From positions 1 to 64,000 of the forward strand of contig JAGAQH010000012.1 in assembly GCA_017622815.1 (NCBI GenBank): a stretch of DNA of 64,000 nt. Reading direction: 5' to 3'. Shown in pieces: positions 16,357 through 25,430 of this stretch. Position 1 is the stretch's first letter. Every line of letters starts with the position of its first letter. The notes under the pieces are model-generated. The model ran no database searches and was not told the DNA's origin. It was given only the letters and a program-made list of their open reading frames with translations. Source of the DNA: Bacteroidaceae bacterium. Lineage in GTDB: Bacteria; Bacteroidota; Bacteroidia; Bacteroidales; Bacteroidaceae. A program made the translations under genes and the position numbers.

Positions 16357-18300
16357 TTAATATTCGTTATACTGGTCCAAAAGTTTCACTACTCGCATAA
16401 TCTCTGCCACGTTCATTGCAAATGATATTGCACCACGTCCGTGGAAGGGAGGATTGCCGTCGAAGAGTTCGGGTATAGTGCCGATGCAGTGGTAGAAGAG
16501 TTCCTCTTCGTAACCTACGAGCAGGCGATCCACGAAACTTACGCGAGACATCTTGTGGACGTTCAGGCATGCCTCCATGTAGAAACCTGCCAGCCATGGC
16601 CATGCTGTACCCTGATGGTAAGCATAGTCGCGCTGCACCTGAGGACCTACATACATGGGGTTGTATCCGGAACTCTTCGGAGAGAGGCTGCGCAGACCCT
16701 TGGGTGTGAGCAACTCCTTGGTACAGAAGTCCAGTACGGATTTCTGCTGCTTCTTGTCCAGAGGACTGTAGTCGAAGGCTACGGCAAAAATCATGTTGGG
16801 ACGTACCAGATAGTCGCGATAGCCATCCACGCAGTAGTCGCACAGATAGCCGTGTTCGTTCCAGAACATGCCCACGAAACTCTTGCTTACCTGCTCTGCC
16901 AGTTCGGAAAGCATCTTCACGTTCTTGGCGTCGCCGGTGTGTGTGCAGAGGTCGATAGAGAACTTTATGGCGTTGTACCACAGGGCGTTGAACTCTACGA
17001 TGTAGCCTGTACGGGGCACTATGGGGCGTCCGTTGGCGGTGGAGTTCATCCATGTGATGGCCTTGTCGCGGCCTTCGCTATAAACGAGTTTGTTTTCCAT
17101 CACCTTGAGGTTGGGATGGTTGTTGCCCAGAATCCAGAGCATTACGTCGCGTACGAGGGCGTTGTACTTCTCCACGCAGGAGTCCATGCCAACGAACTTG
17201 CCGTACTGCTGTATGCACCAGATAGCCCACAGAAGCACATCGGGCTGGTCCATTTCCTGGATGCTGACCTCAATCTCCTCGCCCTTCATGAATGCGCGGA
17301 TAGCCTTTTCGGCGGTCTCCATCACATCGTCGTACTTGGTGAGTTCGTTGTTGGTCAGGGTCAGGCCGGGCAGGGCAATGAACTGGTCGCGTGCGCGGCA
17401 CTTGAACCAGGGGTATCCTGCCAGCACATAGTCTTCGTGCTCGCGGTGCACGATGAACTGGTGTGCGCTGTTCACCAGGGTGTTGTAGAAATTGTCGCGC
17501 GGTGTACGGATGTTCACCTCAAACTCTGCCAGTTCTGCCAGTGTCTTGGTGTCAATCTCGCTCAGGCCTGCACTGAAGACTACGCTTTCGCCCTTCTTGA
17601 TATTGAACTCGAAGTAGCCGGGCACGTAGAGGTCTTCGTTGCTTGCATAGCCGCGTTCCTGCTCCTTGGGGTATTCAACGCCCTTGTACCAGTTGGGGTT
17701 GTAAACGAAGTTGTTCTCCTTGTCCAACTGCATGAACAGTTCGGGATAGCCTTCGTACATGCAGGTGCGGATACCGCCCTGCACCTCGTGGTACTCGCGG
17801 GAAGCGAGGCTGTTCTCGTGGGTGTACTCGCGAACGCTGCGGAAGGCCAGGAAAGGCTGCAGGCGCAGAGTGGTTTCGCTGTGTGCATCCACCAGGGTGT
17901 AGCGGATGATGATGCGGTCCTCGAAGTGCTGGAACATCTGCTCCTTCTTCAGGATCACACCACCCACGCGATAGATTGTTGTGGGAACTTTCAGTGAGTC
18001 GAACTCACGGATGTACTTGTGTCCACGTGGAGAAAAGTTGTCGCCGGAGTACTTGTGCAGTCCGAGGTTGAACTCTGCTCCGTGCTGGATGACCGTGGCG
18101 TCCAGGCTGGAAAGGAGCACATGATTCTCCTGATCCAGTTCGGGCACTGGTACAACCAGCAGGCCGTGGTACTTACGAGTGTTGCAGTCAACGATTGTTG
18201 AGCAAGAATAGGCTCCGGAACGATTCGAGCGCAGGATTTCCTTAGGAAGGCTATCCTCCAGATTCGTCATCAGAGTCTTGTCAAAACGTAAATAACTCAT
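16357..18300 (-). CDS. Glycogen debranching enzyme (GDE/GH133 type)
   Basis: 647 residues. The N-terminal half matches the GDE_N domain (SNRSGAYSCSTIVDCNTRKY then HGLLVVPVPE), and the C-terminal half is the six-hairpin amylo-alpha-1,6-glucosidase domain (RPIVPRTGYIVEFNALWYNA, then YAYHQGTAWPWLAGFYMEA). It removes alpha-1,6 branches from glycogen in the cytoplasm. It heads the operon with the GT4 and GH57 genes, and is divergent from a Crp/Fnr-type regulator 122 bases away, which may regulate it. Confidence 0.93.
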   Translation of the reverse strand: MSYLRFDKTLMTNLEDSLPKEILRSNRSGAYSCSTIVDCNTRKYHGLLVVPVPELDQENHVLLSSLDATVIQHGAEFNLGLHKYSGDNFSPRGHKYIREFDSLKVPTTIYRVGGVILKKEQMFQHFEDRIIIRYTLVDAHSETTLRLQPFLAFRSVREYTHENSLASREYHEVQGGIRTCMYEGYPELFMQLDKENNFVYNPNWYKGVEYPKEQERGYASNEDLYVPGYFEFNIKKGESVVFSAGLSEIDTKTLAELAEFEVNIRTPRDNFYNTLVNSAHQFIVHREHEDYVLAGYPWFKCRARDQFIALPGLTLTNNELTKYDDVMETAEKAIRAFMKGEEIEVSIQEMDQPDVLLWAIWCIQQYGKFVGMDSCVEKYNALVRDVMLWILGNNHPNLKVMENKLVYSEGRDKAITWMNSTANGRPIVPRTGYIVEFNALWYNAIKFSIDLCTHTGDAKNVKMLSELAEQVSKSFVGMFWNEHGYLCDYCVDGYRDYLVRPNMIFAVAFDYSPLDKKQQKSVLDFCTKELLTPKGLRSLSPKSSGYNPMYVGPQVQRDYAYHQGTAWPWLAGFYMEACLNVHKMSRVSFVDRLLVGYEEELFYHCIGTIPELFDGNPPFHGRGAISFAMNVAEIMRVVKLLDQYNEY

Positions 18301-18334
18301 AGGTATTATATATCTGGGTTAGTCTTTAGCACCT

Positions 18335-18342
18335 CAAAGTTA
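18335..18342 (-). promoter_or_regulatory. Promoter -7 element of the glycogen debranching operon
   Basis: Minus-strand TAACTTTG, 34 nt upstream of the debranching enzyme start, back to back with the Crp/Fnr promoter. Confidence 0.6.
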
Positions 18343-18361
18343 GTACTTTTATTTGATAAAA

Positions 18362-18393
18362 TTTTGCTAATCGGCATAAATAACGTAATTTTG
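18362..18393 (+). promoter_or_regulatory. Promoter of the Crp/Fnr gene with both elements
   Basis: -33 TTTTG (18362-18366) and -7 TAATTTTG (18386-18393), spaced by 19 nt. It overlaps the region upstream of the divergent glycogen operon. Confidence 0.75.
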
Positions 18394-18422
18394 TGCCGAA
18401 CAACATATTTACTGCGGTATAA

Positions 18423-19124
18423 ATGGCTAAGAAGCGTATTCCATGGGAGGAATATCTGGACAAAATCAGCGACATGCTGGACACTCTGACAGAAGAGCAG
18501 CGCGATATTCTGACAGATCACATCTCGGTGATTAAATACAAGAAGAACGACATCATATACAAAGAGGGCGACCTGCCCACCAACCTTCTCTGCCTGGTGA
18601 GCGGAAAAGTGAAGATATACAAGGACGGTGTGGGCGGCAGACCGCAGATTATGCGTGTGTTGGGCGAAACGGAATACTTTGCCTACCGCGCATACATGGC
18701 CGACGAACCCTTCATCACGGCAGCGGCTGCCTTCGAGCCGTGCGTGGTGCTGAAAATACCCCTGGGCATCATAGTGAAGACCATACAGGAGAACGCCCGT
18801 CTGGGGTGGTTCTTCATACAAAGGCTGGCGCACGACCTGGGGCAGAGCGACGAGCGCACCGTAAACCTCACACAGAAGCACATACGCGGACGACTGGCAG
18901 AAAGCCTGCTCTTCCTGAAGGATTCCTACGGACTGGAGGAGGACGGTTCTACCTTATCTATATATATGTCGCGCGAGGACCTAGCCAACCTCTCCAACAT
19001 GACCACTTCCAATGCCATCCGCACCCTCTCTGCCTTTGCCGGCGAGAAACTCGTAGCCATAGACGGACGCAAGATAAAGTTCATGAACCTGCAGGGGCTG
19101 GAAAAAATATCTCGTATCGGCTGA
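18423..19124 (+). CDS. Crp/Fnr family transcriptional regulator
   Basis: 233 residues. An N-terminal cyclic-nucleotide-binding-type beta barrel (KKNDIIYKEGDLPTNLLCLV, then SGKVKIYKDGVGG, RVLGETEYFAYRAYMADEPF) is followed by a dimer helix and a C-terminal winged helix (SREDLANLSNMTTSNAIRTL). No Fnr-type cysteine cluster is present at the N-terminus and the phosphate-binding Arg-Ser of true Crp is not evident, so the ligand is unknown. Its divergent position makes the glycogen operon a natural candidate target. Confidence 0.9.
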   Translation: MAKKRIPWEEYLDKISDMLDTLTEEQRDILTDHISVIKYKKNDIIYKEGDLPTNLLCLVSGKVKIYKDGVGGRPQIMRVLGETEYFAYRAYMADEPFITAAAAFEPCVVLKIPLGIIVKTIQENARLGWFFIQRLAHDLGQSDERTVNLTQKHIRGRLAESLLFLKDSYGLEEDGSTLSIYMSREDLANLSNMTTSNAIRTLSAFAGEKLVAIDGRKIKFMNLQGLEKISRIG

Positions 19125-19173
19125 CACCGCCCCTACCCTTTTTTAGCGGCACGCACAGACACAGAGCACACAA

Positions 19174-19920
19174 ATGAGCAAGTACCCCGTAGACCTGATT
19201 ACCATCCTCGGCCCCACGGCCAGTGGCAAGACACCCTTTGCCGCCCGTCTGGCACACGCCATGGGCGATGCAGAGATAATCTCCGCCGACTCGCGCATGG
19301 TGTACCGAGGCATGACCATAGGCAGCGGCAAGGACCTGGACGACTACATAGTGGACGGCGAGCAGGTGCCCTACCACCTCATTGACATCTGCGAACCGGG
19401 ATACCGCTTCAACGTGTACGAATTCCAGTGTGCCTTCCAGAATGCCTATATGGACATCACCGCGCGCCACCGCATGCCCATCATGTGCGGAGGCACAGGC
19501 CTCTACATAGAAAGTGTGCTAAAGTCCTACGAACTGGGACAGGTCCGTTTCCCCGAGCGCAAGAGCCTCACCATAGGCCTGAAGATAGACCGCGACCTCA
19601 GGCGCGAGAAGATAACACGCCGCCTGAAGGCCCGTCTGGAGGAAGGCATGATAGAGGAGGTGCAGACGCTCCTGAAAACCGTCTCCGCCGAGCGCCTCAT
19701 CCGCTACGGTCTGGAGTACAAGTACGTCACCCTTTATTGCATCGGCCAGTTGTCCTACGACGAGATGTTCCGCCAACTGGAGATAGCCATCCACCAGTTT
19801 GCCAAGCGCCAGATGACCTGGTTCCGCGGCATGGAGGAGCGCCGTGGCATCCCCATCCACTGGATAGACGCTACCCTGCCCCACGAGGAAAAAGTGCGCA
19901 TGGTGATGGAGATGCTTTAA
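19174..19920 (+). CDS. Short MiaA-like tRNA dimethylallyltransferase family protein
   Basis: 248 residues against the usual 300 or so. The family signatures are there: GPTASGKT (P-loop), ISADSRMVYRGMTIGSGK (normally DSRQVYRG), VPYHLIDICEPG, GGTGLYIESVL, and near the end FAKRQMTWFRGMEERRGIPI. The central helical insert, about 60 residues with the DPxxAxxIHPND-type motif that embraces the anticodon loop, is missing between VLKSYELGQ and LTIGLKIDRD. Known MiaA adds an isopentenyl group to A37 of tRNAs that read U-initial codons. Whether this short form still modifies tRNA is doubtful; it may be a diverged paralogue beside a full-length copy elsewhere. Confidence 0.8.
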   Translation: MSKYPVDLITILGPTASGKTPFAARLAHAMGDAEIISADSRMVYRGMTIGSGKDLDDYIVDGEQVPYHLIDICEPGYRFNVYEFQCAFQNAYMDITARHRMPIMCGGTGLYIESVLKSYELGQVRFPERKSLTIGLKIDRDLRREKITRRLKARLEEGMIEEVQTLLKTVSAERLIRYGLEYKYVTLYCIGQLSYDEMFRQLEIAIHQFAKRQMTWFRGMEERRGIPIHWIDATLPHEEKVRMVMEML

Positions 19921-20083
19921 GAACGGAAAACGGAAAACGGAAAGGTGAAAACGAACTTGCGGAGTTTGATGAGCGAAGGCATATAAAGGTTTTACAGTCC
20001 TCGGAGTATTCGGAGTATTCGGAGTATTCTGACTATCCAAGCTCCTCCCCTAAACCGACCACAAACCTAAAATAAATACTATC
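19921..20083 (+). repeat. Short tandem repeats before the second LRR gene
   Basis: AACGGAA copies at 19921-19946 and three 9-mer CGGAGTATT units at 20001-20030, the latter also present in complement at 42927-42981. Confidence 0.75.
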
Positions 20084-20995
20084 ATGGAAAAATACGAGGA
20101 ATACGGCTACAACATCCAGAATGGCAAGATCATCATACCTGAGTGGGAAACGGAGATAAAGGAGGGGGCGTTCGAGGATTGCTCAAACCTCACGAGCGTC
20201 TCTATCCCTCCATCGGTAACGCAGATTGGGTATGATGCTTTCAAGGGTTGCTCCAGCCTCGCGAGCGTCTCTATCCCCCCATCGGTGACAAAGATTGGGA
20301 ATTATGCCTTCTCGGAGTGCTCCAGCCTTGCGAACATCTCCATCCCTCCATCGGTAACGCAGATTGGGAATGATGCTTTCAAGGGTTGCTCCAGCCTCGC
20401 GAGCGTCTCTATCCCCCCATCGGTAACGGAGATTGAGAACTGGGTATTCTCTGATTGCCCCAGCCTCGCGAGCATCATTGTTTCCAAGGGCAACAAGATA
20501 TACGATTCGCGAGAGGATTGCAATGCCATAATACATACGGAGAGCAATACGCTTATATATGGGTGCAAGAACACCATCATCCCCCCATCGGTGACAGAGA
20601 TTGGGGAGTTTGCTTTCTCTGGTTGCTCCGGTCTCGCAAGCATCTCCATTCCCCCATCGGTGACAAAGATTGGGGATTATGCCTTCTTGGAGTGCTCCAG
20701 CCTTGCGAACATCTCCATCGCTCCATCGGTGACTGAAATAGGAGAAATGGCTTTCGCGCTTTGCAAAAGCCTCAGGAGTATCACCATTCCCGATTCGGTA
20801 GCAGTGATTGGTAAATGGGCTTTCGCGGGGTGTGAAAGTCTCACCGAATTACGGATTCCCGAATCGGTGACAAATATTGGATTTAGTTCTTTCTCTGCTT
20901 GTGAGAATCTCACCAAAGTATGGATTCCAACGGATTGCTATCTTGACAGGAATGATTTTGAGCATTGCCTCCACGTACAAATCATCCGCTACTGA
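20084..20995 (+). CDS. BspA-like leucine-rich repeat protein without signal peptide, paralogue of 843-2060
   Basis: 303 residues. It opens MEKYEEYGYNIQNGKIIIPE, matching the start of the 405-residue protein at 843-2060, and continues with about ten 23-residue LRR_5 units (CSSLASVSIPPSVTKIG). The island VYDSREDCNAIIHTES of the first protein recurs here as IYDSREDCNAIIHTES. No export signal. The gene lies on the opposite strand to its paralogue, 18 kb away. Function is unknown; the repeated, nearly identical units invite recombination. Confidence 0.87.
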   Translation: MEKYEEYGYNIQNGKIIIPEWETEIKEGAFEDCSNLTSVSIPPSVTQIGYDAFKGCSSLASVSIPPSVTKIGNYAFSECSSLANISIPPSVTQIGNDAFKGCSSLASVSIPPSVTEIENWVFSDCPSLASIIVSKGNKIYDSREDCNAIIHTESNTLIYGCKNTIIPPSVTEIGEFAFSGCSGLASISIPPSVTKIGDYAFLECSSLANISIAPSVTEIGEMAFALCKSLRSITIPDSVAVIGKWAFAGCESLTELRIPESVTNIGFSSFSACENLTKVWIPTDCYLDRNDFEHCLHVQIIRY

Positions 20996-21628
20996 CCTCC
21001 AAAAAACGTCTCTCTCATTATCAGACGCACGAAGACTCAACCAACCTATCATAAACGAACACAAAAGGCGATAACAGATAACAGTTTGTTTTTATACGAA
21101 ACGGGAAACAGAAAGTCTTCCGCCAGGAACTGAGCCTGAGCCGAGGCCTGCACCAAGCCATGCATGACGTAGGCTACAAAGACAATGATTGGTGTACGGT
21201 AAACATTATGCTTCAATAATCAACGACCCTTATAAACAGACCCCTCCGCCCTTCGGGCACCTCCCCTAACTTCGGGGAGGAAAGTTGTTAGCACATTGTT
21301 ATGTAGTTTTTGGCTGAAACACTTCTCTTTCCTCCCCGTAGTTAGGGGAGGAAAGAGAAGCGACGGAGGGGTCTGTCCTTCGTTACCAGACAAATCAGGG
21401 CTTGGAACATTATAAACTACTATAACTCAATAAGATTATCTGGTTTACCGGACACCAATAAAAGACAATGAACGCGTACTCACACCCCGCCAGGTGCAGG
21501 TGACAGAGGAGTTCCTGGGGGAGGCATTGAGGAAACAGAAACAAGGTAGGGACACGGCATGCCGTGTCCGAAAACAGAGAACAAGCGGCCCCAGCCGAGT
21601 CACGACCATCCCATAAACAAGAAGAAAC
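20996..21628. repeat. Repeat-rich gap with dispersed element copies and possible gene scraps
   Basis: Holds one full (21327-21452, minus) and one partial (21193-21284, plus) copy of a roughly 130-bp element also found at 25089-25218; the facing 50-bp ends (21235-21284 and 21327-21376) could pair into a giant hairpin. A perfect 18-bp palindrome GACACGGCATGCCGTGTC lies at 21551-21568. Short open stretches (21103-21219 and around 21480-21610) read like coding sequence but have no start. Confidence 0.7.
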
Positions 21629-21659
21629 CCGCAGACACTCGCCATTGGGGCGCCTGCGG
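21629..21659 (-). terminator. Terminator of the LRR lipoprotein gene
   Basis: Outer stem CCGCAG/CTGCGG with a partly paired interior, followed on the minus strand by TTTCTTCTT. Confidence 0.6.
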
Positions 21660-21709
21660 ATTGTGCTTATTTTTAATAAAGTGTTACATCGTGAGGGATG
21701 CCCCCATTA

Positions 21710-22879
21710 TCATTCAGTGAGGGCAACAATCTGTCCAAAATGTTTCCAAGGCTCACTTGCCTTATAACTATCAATAGAGGCAGCAGGAACGCGAAGGATG
21801 GAGTTTTTTATGAAAGAAGTATCAAATGCGTAAGCAAAAATGTAGTGAGGATATGGATATGAAGATGCAGTAGGCACTTTTTCTGCATAGCAATAGACTT
21901 CAAGCAATTTAGAGCAACCATCGAAAGCAAAACCACCTATGCTCTCCACACTATTGCCTATAATAACCGATGTCAAACCCTTGCAATAGGAGAAAGCATA
22001 ATCCCCAATGCTCTCCACACTATTGTCGATAGTAACCGAAGTCAAGCCCTTGCAACTATAGAAAGCCTCATTCCCAATGCTCGTCACACTATTGGGGATA
22101 GTAACCGATGTCAAACCTTCGCAATATCCGAAAGCACTATTCCCTACGCTCTTCACACTATTGGGGATAGTCACCGAGGTCAAACTAGAGCAAAAATAGA
22201 AAGCATATCCCCCTATGCTCGTCACACTATTTGGGATTACCAAATCCTTTACTTCTTCTCCATTAACATATAAGCGATGAGCTTGTGATAAAGGGTTAGA
22301 CGCATTTTCTTTAAAATCAACATTGCACCATGAACCAATATCAGAGATATGAACCGAAGTCAAACTAGAGCAACCACGGAAAGCCTCCTCCTCTATTCTC
22401 TTCACACGATCAGGAATAGTTATCGAGGTCAAACCAGAGCAATACGCGAAAGCCTCCTCCCCTATGCTAGTTACACTATTTGGCAACACTATATAAGTCA
22501 AAGTGGTCTTACTTTTAAAAGCTTTTGCCTCTATAGCCGTTACCTCGGATGCGAACTCGATTGTTCCATACCCCTTGGTTGAGGAATATGTATTTGACAA
22601 AATCTTTGCACCACCGAAAACATCCTCATTTTTAAAACGGACAATAATATCATCATTAGTGATATAATAGATAATATTGTTGGGGATGTTACTAGGAATA
22701 CCATTTGGATGCACTATCTTATCTTCATCATTGTCAGCATCATCATTACCATCCTCGCTACCATCATTGTTATCGCCTTGCTCAGTATCAGGAACAATAT
22801 CGTCCTTGCTACATGACGTAAAATTCACGTTCAACAGGATACCCAACAGCAGCATCGTAAACAATCTGAAAAACCTCAT
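21710..22879 (-). CDS. Surface lipoprotein with BspA-like leucine-rich repeats
   Basis: 389 residues. A type II signal peptide ends in the lipobox FTSC; the mature N-terminus CSKDD, followed by an Asp/Asn/Glu-rich linker, fits the Bacteroidetes lipoprotein export signal for outer-surface display. About residues 95-345 carry LRR_5 repeats (SVTSIGEEAFAYCSGLTSIT; SVESIGDYAFSYCKGLTSVI), and the last 50 residues are a different, tail-like stretch (AASIDSYKASEPWKHFG) seen in many BspA-like proteins. A role in adhesion or binding host or other bacterial surfaces is expected from the family. Unlike the two signal-less paralogues, this one is exported. Confidence 0.9.
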   Translation of the reverse strand: MRFFRLFTMLLLGILLNVNFTSCSKDDIVPDTEQGDNNDGSEDGNDDADNDEDKIVHPNGIPSNIPNNIIYYITNDDIIVRFKNEDVFGGAKILSNTYSSTKGYGTIEFASEVTAIEAKAFKSKTTLTYIVLPNSVTSIGEEAFAYCSGLTSITIPDRVKRIEEEAFRGCSSLTSVHISDIGSWCNVDFKENASNPLSQAHRLYVNGEEVKDLVIPNSVTSIGGYAFYFCSSLTSVTIPNSVKSVGNSAFGYCEGLTSVTIPNSVTSIGNEAFYSCKGLTSVTIDNSVESIGDYAFSYCKGLTSVIIGNSVESIGGFAFDGCSKLLEVYCYAEKVPTASSYPYPHYIFAYAFDTSFIKNSILRVPAASIDSYKASEPWKHFGQIVALTE

Positions 22880-23110
22880 ATCACAAATTCTTTATTGCCT
22901 CCTAATTCCCAGAAGAAGGAAGTTAAATATAAAAATTAAGGTGTAGGAACTTATTGGTTTGTTATCTAAGAAGATAATCTCAATAACACCTTTTCGGTAA
23001 AGTCCTTCCTTACACCACCGCTGTGGTGACGGAATTGCCACAAATTTACGACAAAATAGGGAAACAACAAAGCAAACGACAAAAAATCCAGGCGGTTAGG
23101 GAGGGATACA

Positions 23111-23143
23111 CAAAAAAACGCCCGAAGGGGTAACCTTCGGGCG
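23111..23143 (-). terminator. Rho-independent terminator of gapA
   Basis: Perfect 10-bp stem CGCCCGAAGG / CCTTCGGGCG, loop GGTAA, followed on the minus strand by seven T. The remaining gap 22880-23110 shows no gene. Confidence 0.92.
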
Positions 23144-23169
23144 CCATAATGTTATAACGGATTGTTGGA

Positions 23170-24516
<1,347 letters not shown>

Positions 24517-24990
24517 ATGGCAAAGAGTACATTTTTACAGGACTTCAAGGCCTTCGCGATGAAGGGCAATGTGATTGACATGGCCGTCGGTGTAATCATT
24601 GGCGGAGCCTTCGGAAAGATCGTTACCTCTGTGGTAAACGACCTGATTATGCCCACCGTGGGCATGCTGGTGGGCGGTGTCAACTTCAGCGACCTGAAAC
24701 TGACTATGAAGGAAGGTGTGCCCGAGAAACTGAACGAGGCTGGAGAAGTTATAGAGGCAGCCGTACCTGCCGTGACTCTGAACTACGGCAACTTCCTGCA
24801 GCAGACCTTCGACTTCCTCATCATTGCATTCTGCATCTTCTTGATGATCAAGGGCATTGCCAAGCTGAACAACATGAAGAAGAAGGAAGAGGAAGCACCC
24901 GCTGAACCTACTCCCGAACCCGAACCCGAACCCAGCGCAGAGGAGAAACTGCTGACCGAAATACGCGACCTGTTGAAGAACAAGCAGTAA
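24517..24990 (+). CDS. mscL: Large-conductance mechanosensitive channel
   Basis: 157 residues. The family opening [20 protein letters not shown] and the first membrane helix [20 protein letters not shown] are standard; the second helix is [20 protein letters not shown]. The C-terminus is an acidic, Pro-rich linker ([19 protein letters not shown]) ending in the helix [11 protein letters not shown]. It forms an inner membrane pore that opens under high tension and releases solutes on osmotic downshock. Monocistronic, followed by a strong terminator. Confidence 0.96.
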   Translation: MAKSTFLQDFKAFAMKGNVIDMAVGVIIGGAFGKIVTSVVNDLIMPTVGMLVGGVNFSDLKLTMKEGVPEKLNEAGEVIEAAVPAVTLNYGNFLQQTFDFLIIAFCIFLMIKGIAKLNNMKKKEEEAPAEPTPEPEPEPSAEEKLLTEIRDLLKNKQ

Positions 24991-25013
24991 AGAGATACAT
25001 AACAAAAAAAGAC

Positions 25014-25052
25014 AAGCAAGCCCACGCTTTATGCCACGGGCTTGCTTTTTTG
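25014..25052 (+). terminator. Rho-independent terminator of mscL
   Basis: Perfect 10-bp stem AAGCAAGCCC / GGGCTTGCTT followed by a T-run. Confidence 0.92.
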
Positions 25053-25088
25053 TTGCTGTCCAGCAAAAGGGGATTCCTATTCGACTGG

Positions 25089-25281
25089 AGTCCGGTAAAC
25101 GAGACAATATGATTGAGTTATAGGCGTTTATATTGTGCTAAGCCCTTATTTGGACATGGAGTAAAGTACAGACCCCTCCATCGCGTTGCGACACCTCCCA
25201 TAACTTAGGGGAGGAAAGTGGGTGTAGGCTGCTTTCTGGTTTCTGAGTTTCAGGTGTCAATGTTTCTGAGTTTCAGGTGTC
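25089..25281 (+). repeat. Dispersed element copy and a duplicated 23-bp unit
   Basis: 25089-25218 aligns along its whole length with the complement of 21327-21452: both start GTCCGGTAAAC, share GAGTTATAG and AAGCCC at equal spacing, and end in CAGACCCCTCC...GGGGAGGAAAG. Just after it, TTTCTGAGTTTCAGGTGTC occurs twice (25240-25258 and 25263-25281). Rest of the gap to 25390 shows nothing recognisable. Confidence 0.75.
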
Positions 25282-25390
25282 CCGCTACTTTGTCCTCCAG
25301 AGCAAGAGGGCGAAGAGGGACAAAGAATAGTGGTTTTATAAAAACATCGCCAGCGACCTTCTCACGCTGGGGAGCAAAGAGGATACAAAG

Positions 25391-25416
25391 AGGGCAGAGG
25401 TTTATCCCCTGCCCTA
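25391..25416 (-). terminator. Terminator of the GH20 gene
   Basis: Stem AGGGCAGAGG / CCCCTGCCCT with one mismatch, followed on the minus strand by CTTTGT. Confidence 0.65.
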
Positions 25417-25430
25417 CTCTTTTATCATTA

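Noticed and set aside
16441..17997. A 518-codon open frame on the plus strand
   Set aside because: Antisense to the glycogen debranching enzyme; no domain or plausible composition.
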